A stretch of 64,000 nt of DNA from Rhodanobacteraceae bacterium ZG21-1 (GTDB lineage Bacteria > Pseudomonadota > Gammaproteobacteria > Xanthomonadales > Rhodanobacteraceae). The first letter of the stretch is position 1, and every line of letters begins with the position of its first letter. Made by a program: the position numbers and the translations under genes. The stretch is from NCBI GenBank assembly GCA_021390615.1, contig JAJEJU010000025.1, positions 1,674,001 to 1,738,000 of the forward strand. Reading direction: 5' to 3'. The notes beneath the pieces are model-generated. The model was given only the letters and a program-made list of their open reading frames with translations. It was not told the DNA's origin and ran no database searches. This document shows positions 18,437 through 27,100 of this stretch, piece after piece.

Positions 18437-19078
18437 TCAGCCCGCCCAATGCGAGCAGCGGATCACGCTGCAGAAATTGCCTGGCTGGAACGACGCATCC
18501 TTGTCCGCGAGCACGTCGGCTTTCACATTGCCGAAGGTCGTGTGCGGCTTGTGCCGGATGCCGTCATAGAAAGCCTGAATGATGTCTTCCTTGAAGTTCG
18601 GCGTGCGCGGGTACAGTCCAACCACAGCTTCCCGTACCGCGTCGCTGTACTGGTCGTAGCTCAGTCCGAGCACGTCCATCTCCACGCCCGCGGTCACCAG
18701 GGCTACCACCGGGTGCATGTATTGCGGAATGCCCGGCGTGGTGTGCAAGGCGATCGCGGTCCATACGGTGTAGATGTCGGACTGGTTGATTCCGCGCGCG
18801 CGTAGAAATTGCGCCGCCGCGTTGGCGCCGTCCACCTCGAAGCGGTCGTCCGCGCTGCTGTGCAGGGGCATCAGACCGATGTCGTGAAACATCGCGCCGG
18901 CGTAAAGCAATTCGGGATCGAACGACAGCTGGCGCTGCTTTCCCGCCAGCGCCCCGAAACAGTAGACGCGGCTGGAGTGGTTGAACAGCAAGTCGCTCTC
19001 GGTGTCGCGCACGAATTCGCCGATCTCGCGCGCGAGCCGGCTGTCCGGCACGGCGACGTCTTGGATGGTTGGGATCAT
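18437..19078 (-). CDS. HD-domain phosphohydrolase-like protein
   Basis: The 213-residue cytoplasmic protein carries HD-superfamily metal ligands: H34 in LLFNHSSRVY, H65-D66 in GAMFHDIGL, and later acidic/His residues in YTVWTAIALHTTPGI. It resembles the cyanamide-hydratase/Ddi2-like HD group more than cyclic-dinucleotide phosphodiesterases. It could act on a small nitrile, cyanamide or nucleotide, but the substrate is inferred only. It is divergent from the GlxA-type regulator across a 119-base gap with a large inverted repeat, which points to regulation by that protein. Confidence 0.87.
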   Translation of the reverse strand: MIPTIQDVAVPDSRLAREIGEFVRDTESDLLFNHSSRVYCFGALAGKQRQLSFDPELLYAGAMFHDIGLMPLHSSADDRFEVDGANAAAQFLRARGINQSDIYTVWTAIALHTTPGIPQYMHPVVALVTAGVEMDVLGLSYDQYSDAVREAVVGLYPRTPNFKEDIIQAFYDGIRHKPHTTFGNVKADVLADKDASFQPGNFCSVIRCSHWAG

Positions 19079-19126
19079 GAGAGAACTCCGTAGTGGTTTC
19101 GAAGCCTCATGCTAGGATTCGGCCGC

Positions 19127-19165
19127 GATGTCCTCAATTGCAATGATGTGTGAATTCAGGACATC
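19127..19165. promoter_or_regulatory. large inverted repeat in the HD / GlxA-type divergent promoter
   Basis: Arms GATGTCCTCAATT (19127-19139) and AATTCAGGACATC (19153-19165) pair over 13 bases with one mismatch, separated by 13 bases. The outer 8 bases are perfect. It sits midway between the two divergent starts, the expected place for an operator of the AraC-type regulator. Confidence 0.7.
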
Positions 19166-19197
19166 TTGTGCATGAATCGGACACCGGGAGGCAGGCG

Positions 19198-20169
19198 ATG
19201 GGCAACCCGCGAAGCATGGCCATTCTGGCGGTCCCCGGCGTGCAACTGCTGGACGTGGCCGGGCCTCTCGACGTGCTGGCGGAAGCCAATCGCCAGGCCG
19301 GCCAGCCGTACTACCGGCCGATGGTGATCGGCCTGACTGCGGCGCCGATCCGCAGCTCGTCCGGCATCCAGCTGCTTCCCGATGCCACCATCCAGCGCGA
19401 GCTCGAGCAACCGCTGCATACGCTGCTGGTGGCCGGCGCCCCGCATATCGCCGAATTCCATCCGTCCCGTGCGCTGCTGCAGTGGCTGATCGAGCATGCC
19501 AGGCAGGCGCGACGCTTCGGCTCGATCTGCAGCGGCGTGTTCGTGCTGGCCGGCGCCGGCCTGCTGAAGCGTCGTCGCGTCACCACGCACTGGTCGGTGG
19601 TGCAGGCGCTGCGCGAAAGATATCCCGACGTGCTGGTCGAGGAGGACGCCCTGCACGTGGCCGACGGCAAGCTGCGTACGGCGGCAGGCGTCACGGCGGG
19701 ACTGGATCTGGCGCTGTCCCTGGTCGAAGAGGACCTCGGACGTCCGCTCGCCATGAAAGTGGCCAGCGAACTGGTGATGTACTTCAGGCGCCCCGGCGGC
19801 CAGACGCCCTTCAGCCGACAAGGTGAAGCGGCCGTGGCCGGGCGCGCCTCGCTGCAGGAACTGCAGCGTTGGGTGGCGGCCCATCCGGCCGAGGCGCACA
19901 GCATCGAGCGCCTGGCCGAACGCATGCAGCTCAGCCCTCGTCATTTCGCCCGGCTTTTCCGCAGCGAGGTGGGAACGACACCGGCGGCCTGGGTGGAATC
20001 GGTGCGCGTGGGCGCGGCCAGGCAATGGCTGGAACGCGGGACTTACGCGCCCAAGCAGGTCGCCGCGCTGTGCGGATTCAGCGACGTCAACCATCTGCGC
20101 CGCGCCTTCGTGCAGCACGTGGGCCTCACGCCGGCGGACTACCGCAAGCAGTACGCGATGCCCGAGTAG
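19198..20169 (+). CDS. GlxA-family transcriptional regulator (DJ-1/PfpI-like domain plus AraC HTH)
   Basis: The 323-residue protein has an N-terminal DJ-1/PfpI-like domain (about 7-180) with the nucleophile-elbow Cys111 in SICSGVFVLAGAG. A C-terminal AraC/XylS double helix-turn-helix follows at about 215-320, with the signature RHFARLFRSEVGTTPAAWVESVRV and AALCGFSDVNHLRRAF. Such regulators usually activate catabolic genes in response to small nitrogenous compounds. A GGGAGG site before 19198 selects this start over the open frame upstream. The likely target is the divergent HD-domain gene plus itself. Confidence 0.95.
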   Translation: MGNPRSMAILAVPGVQLLDVAGPLDVLAEANRQAGQPYYRPMVIGLTAAPIRSSSGIQLLPDATIQRELEQPLHTLLVAGAPHIAEFHPSRALLQWLIEHARQARRFGSICSGVFVLAGAGLLKRRRVTTHWSVVQALRERYPDVLVEEDALHVADGKLRTAAGVTAGLDLALSLVEEDLGRPLAMKVASELVMYFRRPGGQTPFSRQGEAAVAGRASLQELQRWVAAHPAEAHSIERLAERMQLSPRHFARLFRSEVGTTPAAWVESVRVGAARQWLERGTYAPKQVAALCGFSDVNHLRRAFVQHVGLTPADYRKQYAMPE

Positions 20170-20187
20170 CGGGCTGGCTGCGCCGCG

Positions 20188-21570
20188 CTATCCGCCAGGA
20201 AGCGCCTGGATCACATCCTTCACCAGCCGGTCTGCCGCATCGATATCGAAGTGCGGGGTCTGGGCGTTGCCGAATCGCGCGATGACCAGTTGTCTGGACG
20301 GCACCACGATGAGGTATTGCCCGAGATTCCCGAGCGCGTAGAAGCTGTCTGACGGCGCATCCGGCATCAGCGGCATGCCTTTGGGTGGTGCTCGATCCGC
20401 CTGGTTCGCCTGACCATGGCGGTTGAGCCACCAGCCGGCCCCGTAGTCGGTGGAGAGCGTGGGCGTGGTCGACCAGCGCACCCAGTGCTCGGGCAGGATC
20501 CGCCGCCCGTCCGGGGCGATCCCGTCGTTCAAGAACAAGGCCCCGAAGCGGACCCAGTCGCGCGTCGAGGCCAGCATGTAGTGCGCACCGATCGGCGTGC
20601 CGGTGGCGTCCATCTCCATGGTCACGTGCTGCATGCCCAGCGGAGCGAACAGCTCGTCGCGGGCGAAGCGCTGCACCGCCGCCGCGCTTCCTCCCGCGGC
20701 GTCGCGCACCATGCGCGCCGCCAGATGGACGCTTGCGCTGCTATAGGCCCAGCGCTGCCCGGGCGGCGCGATCACACGCGCCTGCCGCGCCGCGGCGGCC
20801 ATGTCGCTCGCATGCGCGTACATGATGCGGTTGGACGGATCGAAGCCGCTGCCGGTTTCGTCGATGTCCAGTCCGCTGGTCATGCGCATGAAGTCGGCGA
20901 GCGCGATGGACGCATCGGAATCGTTGGCCAACGGCACCGGCGTATCGACGCGCAGCCTGCCTTCGCGCACCAGCACGCCGACCAGCGCATTCGTGACCGA
21001 TTTGCTGATCGAAAAAGCCAGGACAGGCGTGTCCGGGCCATAACCTGGCGCATAGCGTTCGGCGATCAGCCGGCCCTTGTAGTACACGGCGACCGCCTTG
21101 GTGCGGCGAGGCGGCCCGGAAGCCTGTTCGGCGAATGCGTCGTCGAGCGCATGCGCCATGGCCGTCGATGTGACGGGCTCCATCGCCATGGGCACATCCG
21201 GTACGGGGGGTAGCGCCTGCGGCAGCTCGAGCGAGCCGGGGTCGCCCGTGTCGACCAGCGTGCATCCCCATGGGCCACGATAAACCGCGCGACGGGTGAA
21301 GCCTCCTGCCAGGCTCGCCGTCACTTCGCGCCGCGAAGCATCCACACGATAGCCGAGCAACGGAGCAATCCAGTTCATGCCGGGGCGCGCGACGATCACC
21401 TCGGAAAAAACCGCCGCCGGCGGCTGCCCGCTGATGAACGTTTCCGAGCAGAGATCGTGGGCCGTGGTCCCGGTAGCGACCCGGGCCGCGTCGTAGGGAT
21501 GTATCGCCACGCAACCGGCGATGCAAAGCAGCAGCACCGCAACGGCAAGCAGGCGACGATGGCGGCTCAT
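20188..21570 (-). CDS. beta-lactamase-fold serine hydrolase, lipoprotein
   Basis: The 460-residue protein has a type II signal with lipobox CIAGC (Cys20), placing it as a periplasm-facing lipoprotein. Class C beta-lactamase/esterase motifs are present: S187-x-x-K190 in FSISKS, Tyr276 in WAYSSASVH, and a third motif near GAGWWLNRHGQ. An N-terminal domain of about 110 residues precedes the catalytic part. Relatives hydrolyse esters or D-amino-acid amides, and few are true beta-lactamases. The gene converges on the GlxA-type gene. Start 21570 is chosen for the lipoprotein signal. Confidence 0.9.
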   Translation of the reverse strand: MSRHRRLLAVAVLLLCIAGCVAIHPYDAARVATGTTAHDLCSETFISGQPPAAVFSEVIVARPGMNWIAPLLGYRVDASRREVTASLAGGFTRRAVYRGPWGCTLVDTGDPGSLELPQALPPVPDVPMAMEPVTSTAMAHALDDAFAEQASGPPRRTKAVAVYYKGRLIAERYAPGYGPDTPVLAFSISKSVTNALVGVLVREGRLRVDTPVPLANDSDASIALADFMRMTSGLDIDETGSGFDPSNRIMYAHASDMAAAARQARVIAPPGQRWAYSSASVHLAARMVRDAAGGSAAAVQRFARDELFAPLGMQHVTMEMDATGTPIGAHYMLASTRDWVRFGALFLNDGIAPDGRRILPEHWVRWSTTPTLSTDYGAGWWLNRHGQANQADRAPPKGMPLMPDAPSDSFYALGNLGQYLIVVPSRQLVIARFGNAQTPHFDIDAADRLVKDVIQALPGG

Positions 21571-22063
21571 GGCAAGCCCATAGTTGAGTTGATGCCGGGA
21601 GGGGGCGGGTTTGACGCGCGGCATGGAAGGCCAGCGTCCAGCGTAGCCGCTTGTCCGCAGAATGGAATTGCCGCAAGCAAATACGGCTTGCCTGCCGCGC
21701 CGTCGCAAGACCGCCATCCCTAGGTGATCCGGTTTGACCTGGTGCGGCGAAACCGCCCGATCCGGCGAGTCTTCCGTTGACTGTCCTGGCTTCGGCACCA
21801 GCGCGGCGGAGGCTGCGAATATCACCGCAAATCGCAAATATTTGCGCACTCATTGTGATGCACTTCAAGTTTTTGCGTGCATGCGCTGCCGATGGGTAGG
21901 GGATTGCGTCGCTGCGCCGTGTAGCGAAAAGGGGGAGGTCACGAACCAGTTCAGATCCGCGCGCAGACAACGGAGCTGCCGCCGCGACGAGCGCGAAATG
22001 GTCGGGCCAATCACTCATGGCGCAGTAACCCACTCACCGTAGTCGATCAGAAGGGAATTCCAC
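21571..22063. other. intergenic region upstream of the secreted protein gene
   Basis: It holds the palindromic element at 21826-21846 and a relatively AT-rich stretch around 21835-21875, probably promoter sequence for the rightward gene. No gene is supported. Confidence 0.5.
21826..21846. promoter_or_regulatory. CGCAAAT direct and inverted half-sites
   Basis: CGCAAAT at 21826-21832 is followed directly by the 14-bp perfect palindrome CGCAAATATTTGCG (21833-21846). This makes three copies of one half-site about 220 bases before the secreted-protein gene. It looks like an operator; the regulator is unknown. Confidence 0.5.
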
Positions 22064-23203
22064 ATGCGTAGCGCAGTCCAGATTGCAGTCGTCGCAGCCC
22101 TGCTTGGCACCGCTGTTCTCTCGTCCTCAGGCACGGCCCAGGCCGCCAACGAGGTGGCCGCCGAGGCGCAGGCGCAAGCCCTGCAGACTTGGCACGAAAA
22201 GATCAAGCAGATGGGGCCGCCCACGGAAGGCTGCTTCCACGCCTCTTATCCCAGCGTGATCTGGGAGAAGGTGGCCTGCGGGCCGCGGCCGACCTATCGC
22301 TCGGCCCACATCACGCGCCCCGTGCTGTCGTCGGCCAATGCCGAGTCGGCGAATGGCGGCTTGTCCGCGGCAGCCAGCAAGGGCGGCACCGCCGGGGCGC
22401 AGACCGTCGGCAATGGCACGGATTACGCCGCCCAGGCCTCGGGGACCATCAAGTCGGCCACCGGCAGCTTCCCGACCGTCACCGGAGTGACCTCCGAGAA
22501 GGGCGTCAACGTGCCGTTCGGCACCGGCACGTCCGACGGCACCGTCGGCTCGAACCAATACACGCTGCAGCTCAATACCGACATCAACTCCTCGTCCACC
22601 GCCTGCGCCAAGCTCGGCTACAGCGCTTGCCAGGTCTGGCAGCAGTTCCTCTACTCGACCGACGCCTATACGGATGGCACCCATCCGATGACCTGGATTC
22701 AGAGCTGGGTGTTCCCCTCGAGCAAGGACTACAAGGCACACGGCTGCCCCACCTCCAGCGGCTGGGATGACGCGACCGACAGCAGCGGCCCGGCCTGCGT
22801 CTACAACAGCAATGGCACCAGCGTGTCCAAGCTGACCATCTCCAAGCTGGCGACGCTGAAGCTGTCGGGCTCCGCGACGTCGAGCGGCAACGACGTGGTG
22901 ACCCTCACGGTCGGCACCGACGCCTACGCCGACAAGGCCGCCGACAGCACGGTGTATGCCGCGCTGTGGTGGAAGCAGGCGGAGTTCAACATCGTGGGCA
23001 ATGGCGGTGGGTCGCAGGCCTCGTTCAACAAGGGCTCCTCGGTCAAGGTGAACCTCGCGGTCAACGATGGCGGCACCACGGCACCGAAGTGCCTGGGCCC
23101 CAGCGGCGTAGGCTCCACCGGCGAGACCAACAACCTGACCCTGGGCAAGTGCACTGCCACGGGCGGCTCCTCGCCGGCGATCAGCTTCACCGAATCGAAC
23201 TAA
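22064..23203 (+). CDS. secreted protein of unknown function
   Basis: The 379-residue protein has a clear signal peptide (1-27, cleavage after GTAQA). It then has a Ser/Thr/Gly-rich N-terminal region and a Trp/Cys-containing domain from about 155: YTLQLNTDINSSSTAC, SACQVWQQFLYS, MTWIQSWVFP, HGCPTSSGWDD and EFNIVGNGGGSQASFNKGSS. I recall similar blocks in secreted proteins of soil actinobacteria and proteobacteria without an assigned function. Six Cys in the mature part (two in the N-terminal 70 residues, four in the domain) could form disulfides. It stands alone behind a palindromic element. An adhesin, binding protein or enzyme are all possible. Confidence 0.85.
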   Translation: MRSAVQIAVVAALLGTAVLSSSGTAQAANEVAAEAQAQALQTWHEKIKQMGPPTEGCFHASYPSVIWEKVACGPRPTYRSAHITRPVLSSANAESANGGLSAAASKGGTAGAQTVGNGTDYAAQASGTIKSATGSFPTVTGVTSEKGVNVPFGTGTSDGTVGSNQYTLQLNTDINSSSTACAKLGYSACQVWQQFLYSTDAYTDGTHPMTWIQSWVFPSSKDYKAHGCPTSSGWDDATDSSGPACVYNSNGTSVSKLTISKLATLKLSGSATSSGNDVVTLTVGTDAYADKAADSTVYAALWWKQAEFNIVGNGGGSQASFNKGSSVKVNLAVNDGGTTAPKCLGPSGVGSTGETNNLTLGKCTATGGSSPAISFTESN

Positions 23204-24143
23204 GCGCGATTCGTACCGTACATCCTGCAACTCGATGGAGCTGGGCAAGGCCGAATCGCGCTTGCCCGAACCGTCAGCAGCGGCTGCCCTGTGCAGCCGC
23301 TGTCGTTTCCGACAGCCGTCAACACGCCTGGAAACCTGCGTCGCGGCGAGCAGCTTGCCGCGGTCGCAGGCGTCCGAGACTTGCGCAGCAGGCCGATACC
23401 GGGTGGCTGATTGGTGCACCGATGCACTGCCCCGCGACACCGGATCGCGCCGATATCGGATCGCGCCGATGGCGCGTTGGCGCGTCGCCGAGAAGCCAAA
23501 GCACGAAGCAAACCAAGATCGACGCTGCCGAAGCATCCGGCGACGCCGCATCCGCCCCATAGGCACGCTCGGCCGAGCATGAGGAGCTGCGGCAACGAGA
23601 TCGGGCAACGCAGCCCGCCCAGGCATTGAACCGGCGATCGGCCATTGCTGCCTGAGCATGGAGCATGGCTCATCCGTGGAGTCCGGAGCGATGCGAGCCA
23701 TCTGCCCACCCGTCTTCCCGTCATGCCGAGCTCGCAGCCAGCGCGGGCCTCGTCAGCAGCCAGGAGTTGTCGTTCGCGCAGATCGATCGCCGGCGACTTG
23801 TCACCACTCCGTGACTTGTCACCACTCCGTGGCAAGTCACTACGGAGTGACTTGCCGCCTGGCTGTCGTCCGCCGCTTGAGCACTTATCGTCTTTGACGG
23901 CTTGTCGCTTGGAACCATGCGGCGCGGCGCGGCCAGCCTTCCGCCTGCCGAACAGGCTGGCCTGATGGCGGCGGAGCTCTGCTTCCGCGCCCATCAAGGT
24001 CCCGCACGCCTCATACGACCTGCCACGCTCGCTGCGCGCGAGCGCGATGCCGCCTGTGGTATGTCGAAAGCCTCTGGCATCACGCGCCAAGATGGCGCTT
24101 AATGTAGGCCAGACCATGATGGTCGACGTAACAGGGGGATTGC
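23204..24143. other. 940-bp gap with tandem repeat and hairpin
   Basis: It contains the 18-bp tandem repeat and hairpin at 23795-23856. A leftward frame of about 300 codons spans most of it, but its Ser/Arg/Gly/Cys-rich composition and lack of any domain signature argue against a real gene. CsrA-paralogue promoter sequences lie at the right end. Confidence 0.5.
23795..23856. repeat. tandem 18-bp repeat followed by perfect hairpin
   Basis: GACTTGTCACCACTCCGT occurs twice head to tail (23795-23812, 23813-23830). It is followed at once by a hairpin with 11-bp perfect arms GGCAAGTCACT / AGTGACTTGCC around an ACGG loop (23831-23856). The loop side ACGGAGTG is complementary to CACTCCGT in the repeats, so alternative pairings are possible. 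Confidence 0.8.
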
Positions 24144-24401
24144 ATGCTGGTCTTGGAGCGCCGGGTCGGCGAAAGACTCAGAATTGGCGACGCTGTGCAG
24201 GTGGTCGTGCTCAGCGTTCGGAACGGAGAGGTTCGGCTCGGCATCGTCGCACCCAGAGACGTCGAGGTCTTCCGCGAAGACATCTACCGACGCATCCAGG
24301 CAGGCCATCAGCACAAACCCGCCGACGAGTCCACGGAGCATATCGCGCGTTCGCCGCGACGACGCGCACGCTACCTGCGTTCGCCTCCACACGGCACTTG
24401 A
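24144..24401 (+). CDS. csrA: CsrA-family RNA-binding regulator with C-terminal extension
   Basis: The first 55 residues match CsrA/Rsm[35 protein letters not shown], then [16 protein letters not shown]-contacting positions near the start (L4, R6-R7) and at R44 of the VFREEI-type motif are kept. The 85-residue length exceeds the usual 60-70 because of a His/Arg-rich tail. CsrA dimers bind GGA motifs in leader RNAs and alter translation or stability. It is alone and in an otherwise gene-poor stretch, which suggests a paralogue and not the main chromosomal copy. A run of G (ACAGGGGGAT) provides the ribosome site. Confidence 0.9.
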   Translation: MLVLERRVGERLRIGDAVQVVVLSVRNGEVRLGIVAPRDVEVFREDIYRRIQAGHQHKPADESTEHIARSPRRRARYLRSPPHGT

Positions 24402-24866
24402 GCTCTGCCTATCTGCACGGAGGGGCCGGCCTGCGGCTCATCCTTCGGACGCAGCGCAGGTAGCGACGTCAAGCGTCCTTGCCTGCCCGTTTTCCTGGAG
24501 CATCACCGCTGTCCGGCTGGGCGGTCCAGCGTGCCTGAAGCGAAAGCGAAGCCTTGCCGCCGCCAGCCTGGCGCGGCTGCCCGGCATGGGCAGGCGCTGG
24601 GTAGCACCGTATGGTTTGTAGGGAAATTCCTACAAGCCGTTGCGGCCAGCGCCGATACCGCCAGGCCGGCGATCGGCGGAACATACGCTTGCCCCGCGAG
24701 TCCCGCCGTAGGACTTGGCGACGATGAAAGGATGCTAGGCGCGGTAGGGACGACGCCAGCCGACAACCGGGGCACATCTTCATCCGCACGCTCAGCATGG
24801 ATGCCATGGCCGGTGATGGAACACCGGCCATCCGGATGAAGGCTAGGGAATGAACTCCTGGATCAC
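24402..24866. other. intergenic stretch
   Basis: No supported gene or RNA is seen between the csrA paralogue and the convergent ADP-ribosylation/crystallin-J1-like gene. Confidence 0.45.
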
Positions 24867-25199
24867 TTAGATCAGCCCGACGATATGCTCGTTGAGCTGG
24901 TCGAGTTCGTTCGCGGGCACCCACCATTCGGTATGCCGCGCCGCGCCTACTTGGCGGACTTCGTACCTGCTCATGAAATCCGCGCGCACTTCGAAGCGGG
25001 TAACCGCGCCGTAACCGCTGTCCCTGACGTTCCAGCGGCTGGCGATCTCGGCGGCATAAGCCTGATTGGTCACCGGATAGAAGATCGGCTGGCCCGGCAG
25101 TCGCGGCGGCCAGCGCCGGAAACCGGACTGCCGCACCAGTTCGAGCTCTTCCGGCCCCACCGGCCGATAGAGCACCACCGTCGCTGTCGTTTCCTGCAT
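24867..25199 (-). CDS. small protein of the 'ADP-ribosylation/crystallin J1'-annotated family
   Basis: The 110-residue cytoplasmic protein reads TVVLYRPVGPEELELVRQSG near its start, then FRRWPPRLPGQPIFYPVTNQ, and later GAVTRFEVRADFMSRYEVR and WWVPANELDQLNEHIVG. This block order is that of a small widespread family often labelled ADP-ribosylation/crystallin J1, whose biochemical function is not established to my knowledge. The ATG at 25199 is preceded by GGAG at proper spacing; an ATG 12 bases further upstream has a poorer site. It stands alone. Confidence 0.85.
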   Translation of the reverse strand: MQETTATVVLYRPVGPEELELVRQSGFRRWPPRLPGQPIFYPVTNQAYAAEIASRWNVRDSGYGAVTRFEVRADFMSRYEVRQVGAARHTEWWVPANELDQLNEHIVGLI

Positions 25200-25636
25200 G
25201 CGCTGCTCCATGCGTCGGCCTGTCGCTCCGACAGCATCCCATGCCAGCGCATGCATGACCACGACTGCATCGCCGCCGCCGCAAAGCTCGACGACTCGAC
25301 TTGGCCCATGCCGAGCGGACACGCCCACCGCTTGTGCAGGCCACACTGTCCAGGCCACGCCCACGCGCCGCTGCACCGAACGCGATGCAGTCAGGCGATC
25401 CGTCTTGCAGAAAACATCGACGCCAGGGTACAGCCGTAGCCATCGCCACCGGGGCGACGCTGACAGCCGGAAGCTGACGGCGATGCCGGGGATCGATCCC
25501 CGGCCTTCTTCGACCGATCCACCCACACGCGGCGGACCCATGCCGGCACGCAAGTCGGCCGACCCGAGTCCGTCTCGGAGACTCGGGCCGGCCGCTCCAT
25601 CCGAAAGCGCCGCTCAGACGCTTTCGTCTTCCCACC
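25200..25636. other. intergenic stretch with a long inverted repeat
   Basis: Arms CCCGAGTC (25563-25570) and GACTCGGG (25580-25587) form a hairpin, with further GGCC pairing outside. It lies about 45 bases beyond the end of the heme-motif protein's ORF on the opposite side from its start, so it may terminate that transcript. No T run follows. No gene is supported. Confidence 0.5.
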
Positions 25637-27100
25637 TCAAGGCTGCGACGGATGCAGAGGCGCACCGGTGTACTGGTTGAAGCGCGCAGGGTTGCCGGGC
25701 GCGCGCAGCAGCTGCGGCATCGGCTGATTCGCCGGGCCGACCGCCAGCCACCACAGCTTCAGCGACTTGAACGAGAACACCTCGTCGAAATCGGTGGCGA
25801 TCGATCCGTCGTCCATCGGCTGAGTGCCCAGACGATCCTGGAACCACTTCATCCAGAGGTTCGAGCCCGGCTCTGGCGAGCAGATGTAGTCGCCCTTGGG
25901 ATTCGGCTTGCCGTCGGCGCCGCACATCATGAATCCGGTCGCCGTGGCGATCGACGGCAGCAGGAACGAATCCATCTTGTGTTCCTTGACGTTCCACTGC
26001 GCCGTGCTGTGGCAGCTCATGCAGCCGGAATCCGGCGCGTTCTTCATGATCTTGCCGTTCACTGCGATGTCGTTGCGCGCACCGTCATTCGGCCCCGAGA
26101 GCCGCCCGCCCCAGCCCAGCGTCTGGGTCGAGTAGAGCGGCGCAGCCGGGTTGTTCCAGTTCTCCTGCAGCGGCATGCCGTCCCGGGTGGCCTGGGGGTC
26201 GTTGCCCCATTGCACGCCCAGCGGCACCATCTGGTCCCATGCGTCGCCGCGCACACGGTTGTCGTAGACCAGGGTCATGAACACCCAGCCGGTCTTAGGC
26301 GAGGACTGCGAATCCTTCACGATGATGTCGAACTGGGCCACGTAGCCCTGCCACACCTGCGGTGCGCTGGAGCTGCCGACGCTGACGTAGAGCGGCCACA
26401 CCTGCGCACCGTTCATCGCATCCCACCAGCCTTGCGGCTTGCTCGGGTCCTGCGAGGCGAACACCGCCGCCTTGACCACGATGGAACCTTCGGGGAACTG
26501 CGCGGCCGAGGTCTGCAGGTCGGGCTTCATCGCCGTGTTGCCCCAGAACTTGTACAGGGCATAGGCGGCGGTCGCATCGTAGTAGGTCAGCACATGCGTA
26601 TTGAAAGTGGCGCGCAGGCCGGTGCCCGGGAAGATCGCGGGACCGAAACTGCCCGCCTCGTAGGTGCCGTGGATCGACTCGCGCAGGCTGCCCAGCCAGG
26701 GCTCGTTGTACCAGCCGGCCTTGGCCGCATCCCAGCTGTCGTAATGCATGATCAGCTGGCGCGCATTGTCGGCCACCGCCGCCTTCAGCGCCGCGGCATA
26801 GGCGCCGGCATTCTGCGGCGTGATGCGCCCGTTGTTGATCGCCTTCTGCCACGGCTGCTGCGCCGGGTTGATTATCGGACGCATCGGCCAGGCATGGTTC
26901 AACTTGAACAAGGGCCCGGAATACTGACCCGACGGCGGCAGGGCGCCGTTGTTGTCTTCGAACGGTGTGGCGGCTCGCAGCACGTTGTAGGCCTGGGCCT
27001 CCTTGGCGCGGAACGCGTGTTGCGCCACCGCCGCCCCCGCGGCGAGCAGCAGGCCCGTACAGAGCAGAACGGGCCTTAGCCCGCGATACATACGCTTCAT
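25637..27100 (-). CDS. secreted protein with a single c-type heme motif (CMSCH)
   Basis: The 487-residue protein has a signal peptide (1-27, ending AAVAQ). One CxxCH heme-attachment motif lies at 360-364 (CMSCH), with a possible axial Met after it. Most of the chain is not cytochrome-like: it is rich in Trp, Asn and Gly and contains WNNPAAPLYSTQTLGWGGRLSG and a set of YDN/WDQ phrases. A large extracytoplasmic enzyme or binding domain with one tethered heme fits best. Partners are not visible. The start carries MKRMYRGLRP, just inside a weak AGGGGGAA site. Confidence 0.8.
   Translation of the reverse strand: MKRMYRGLRPVLLCTGLLLAAGAAVAQHAFRAKEAQAYNVLRAATPFEDNNGALPPSGQYSGPLFKLNHAWPMRPIINPAQQPWQKAINNGRITPQNAGAYAAALKAAVADNARQLIMHYDSWDAAKAGWYNEPWLGSLRESIHGTYEAGSFGPAIFPGTGLRATFNTHVLTYYDATAAYALYKFWGNTAMKPDLQTSAAQFPEGSIVVKAAVFASQDPSKPQGWWDAMNGAQVWPLYVSVGSSSAPQVWQGYVAQFDIIVKDSQSSPKTGWVFMTLVYDNRVRGDAWDQMVPLGVQWGNDPQATRDGMPLQENWNNPAAPLYSTQTLGWGGRLSGPNDGARNDIAVNGKIMKNAPDSGCMSCHSTAQWNVKEHKMDSFLLPSIATATGFMMCGADGKPNPKGDYICSPEPGSNLWMKWFQDRLGTQPMDDGSIATDFDEVFSFKSLKLWWLAVGPANQPMPQLLRAPGNPARFNQYTGAPLHPSQP

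Noticed and set aside
23200-24117. 305-codon leftward frame in the gap before the csrA paralogue
   Set aside because: No ribosome site, no signature, and a Ser/Arg/Cys-rich composition; its repetitive segment comes from the 18-bp tandem repeat.
24469-25665. 398-codon leftward frame spanning the ADP-ribosylation/crystallin-J1-like gene
   Set aside because: It is a different frame from the recognised 110-residue protein and has no domain or consistent composition.
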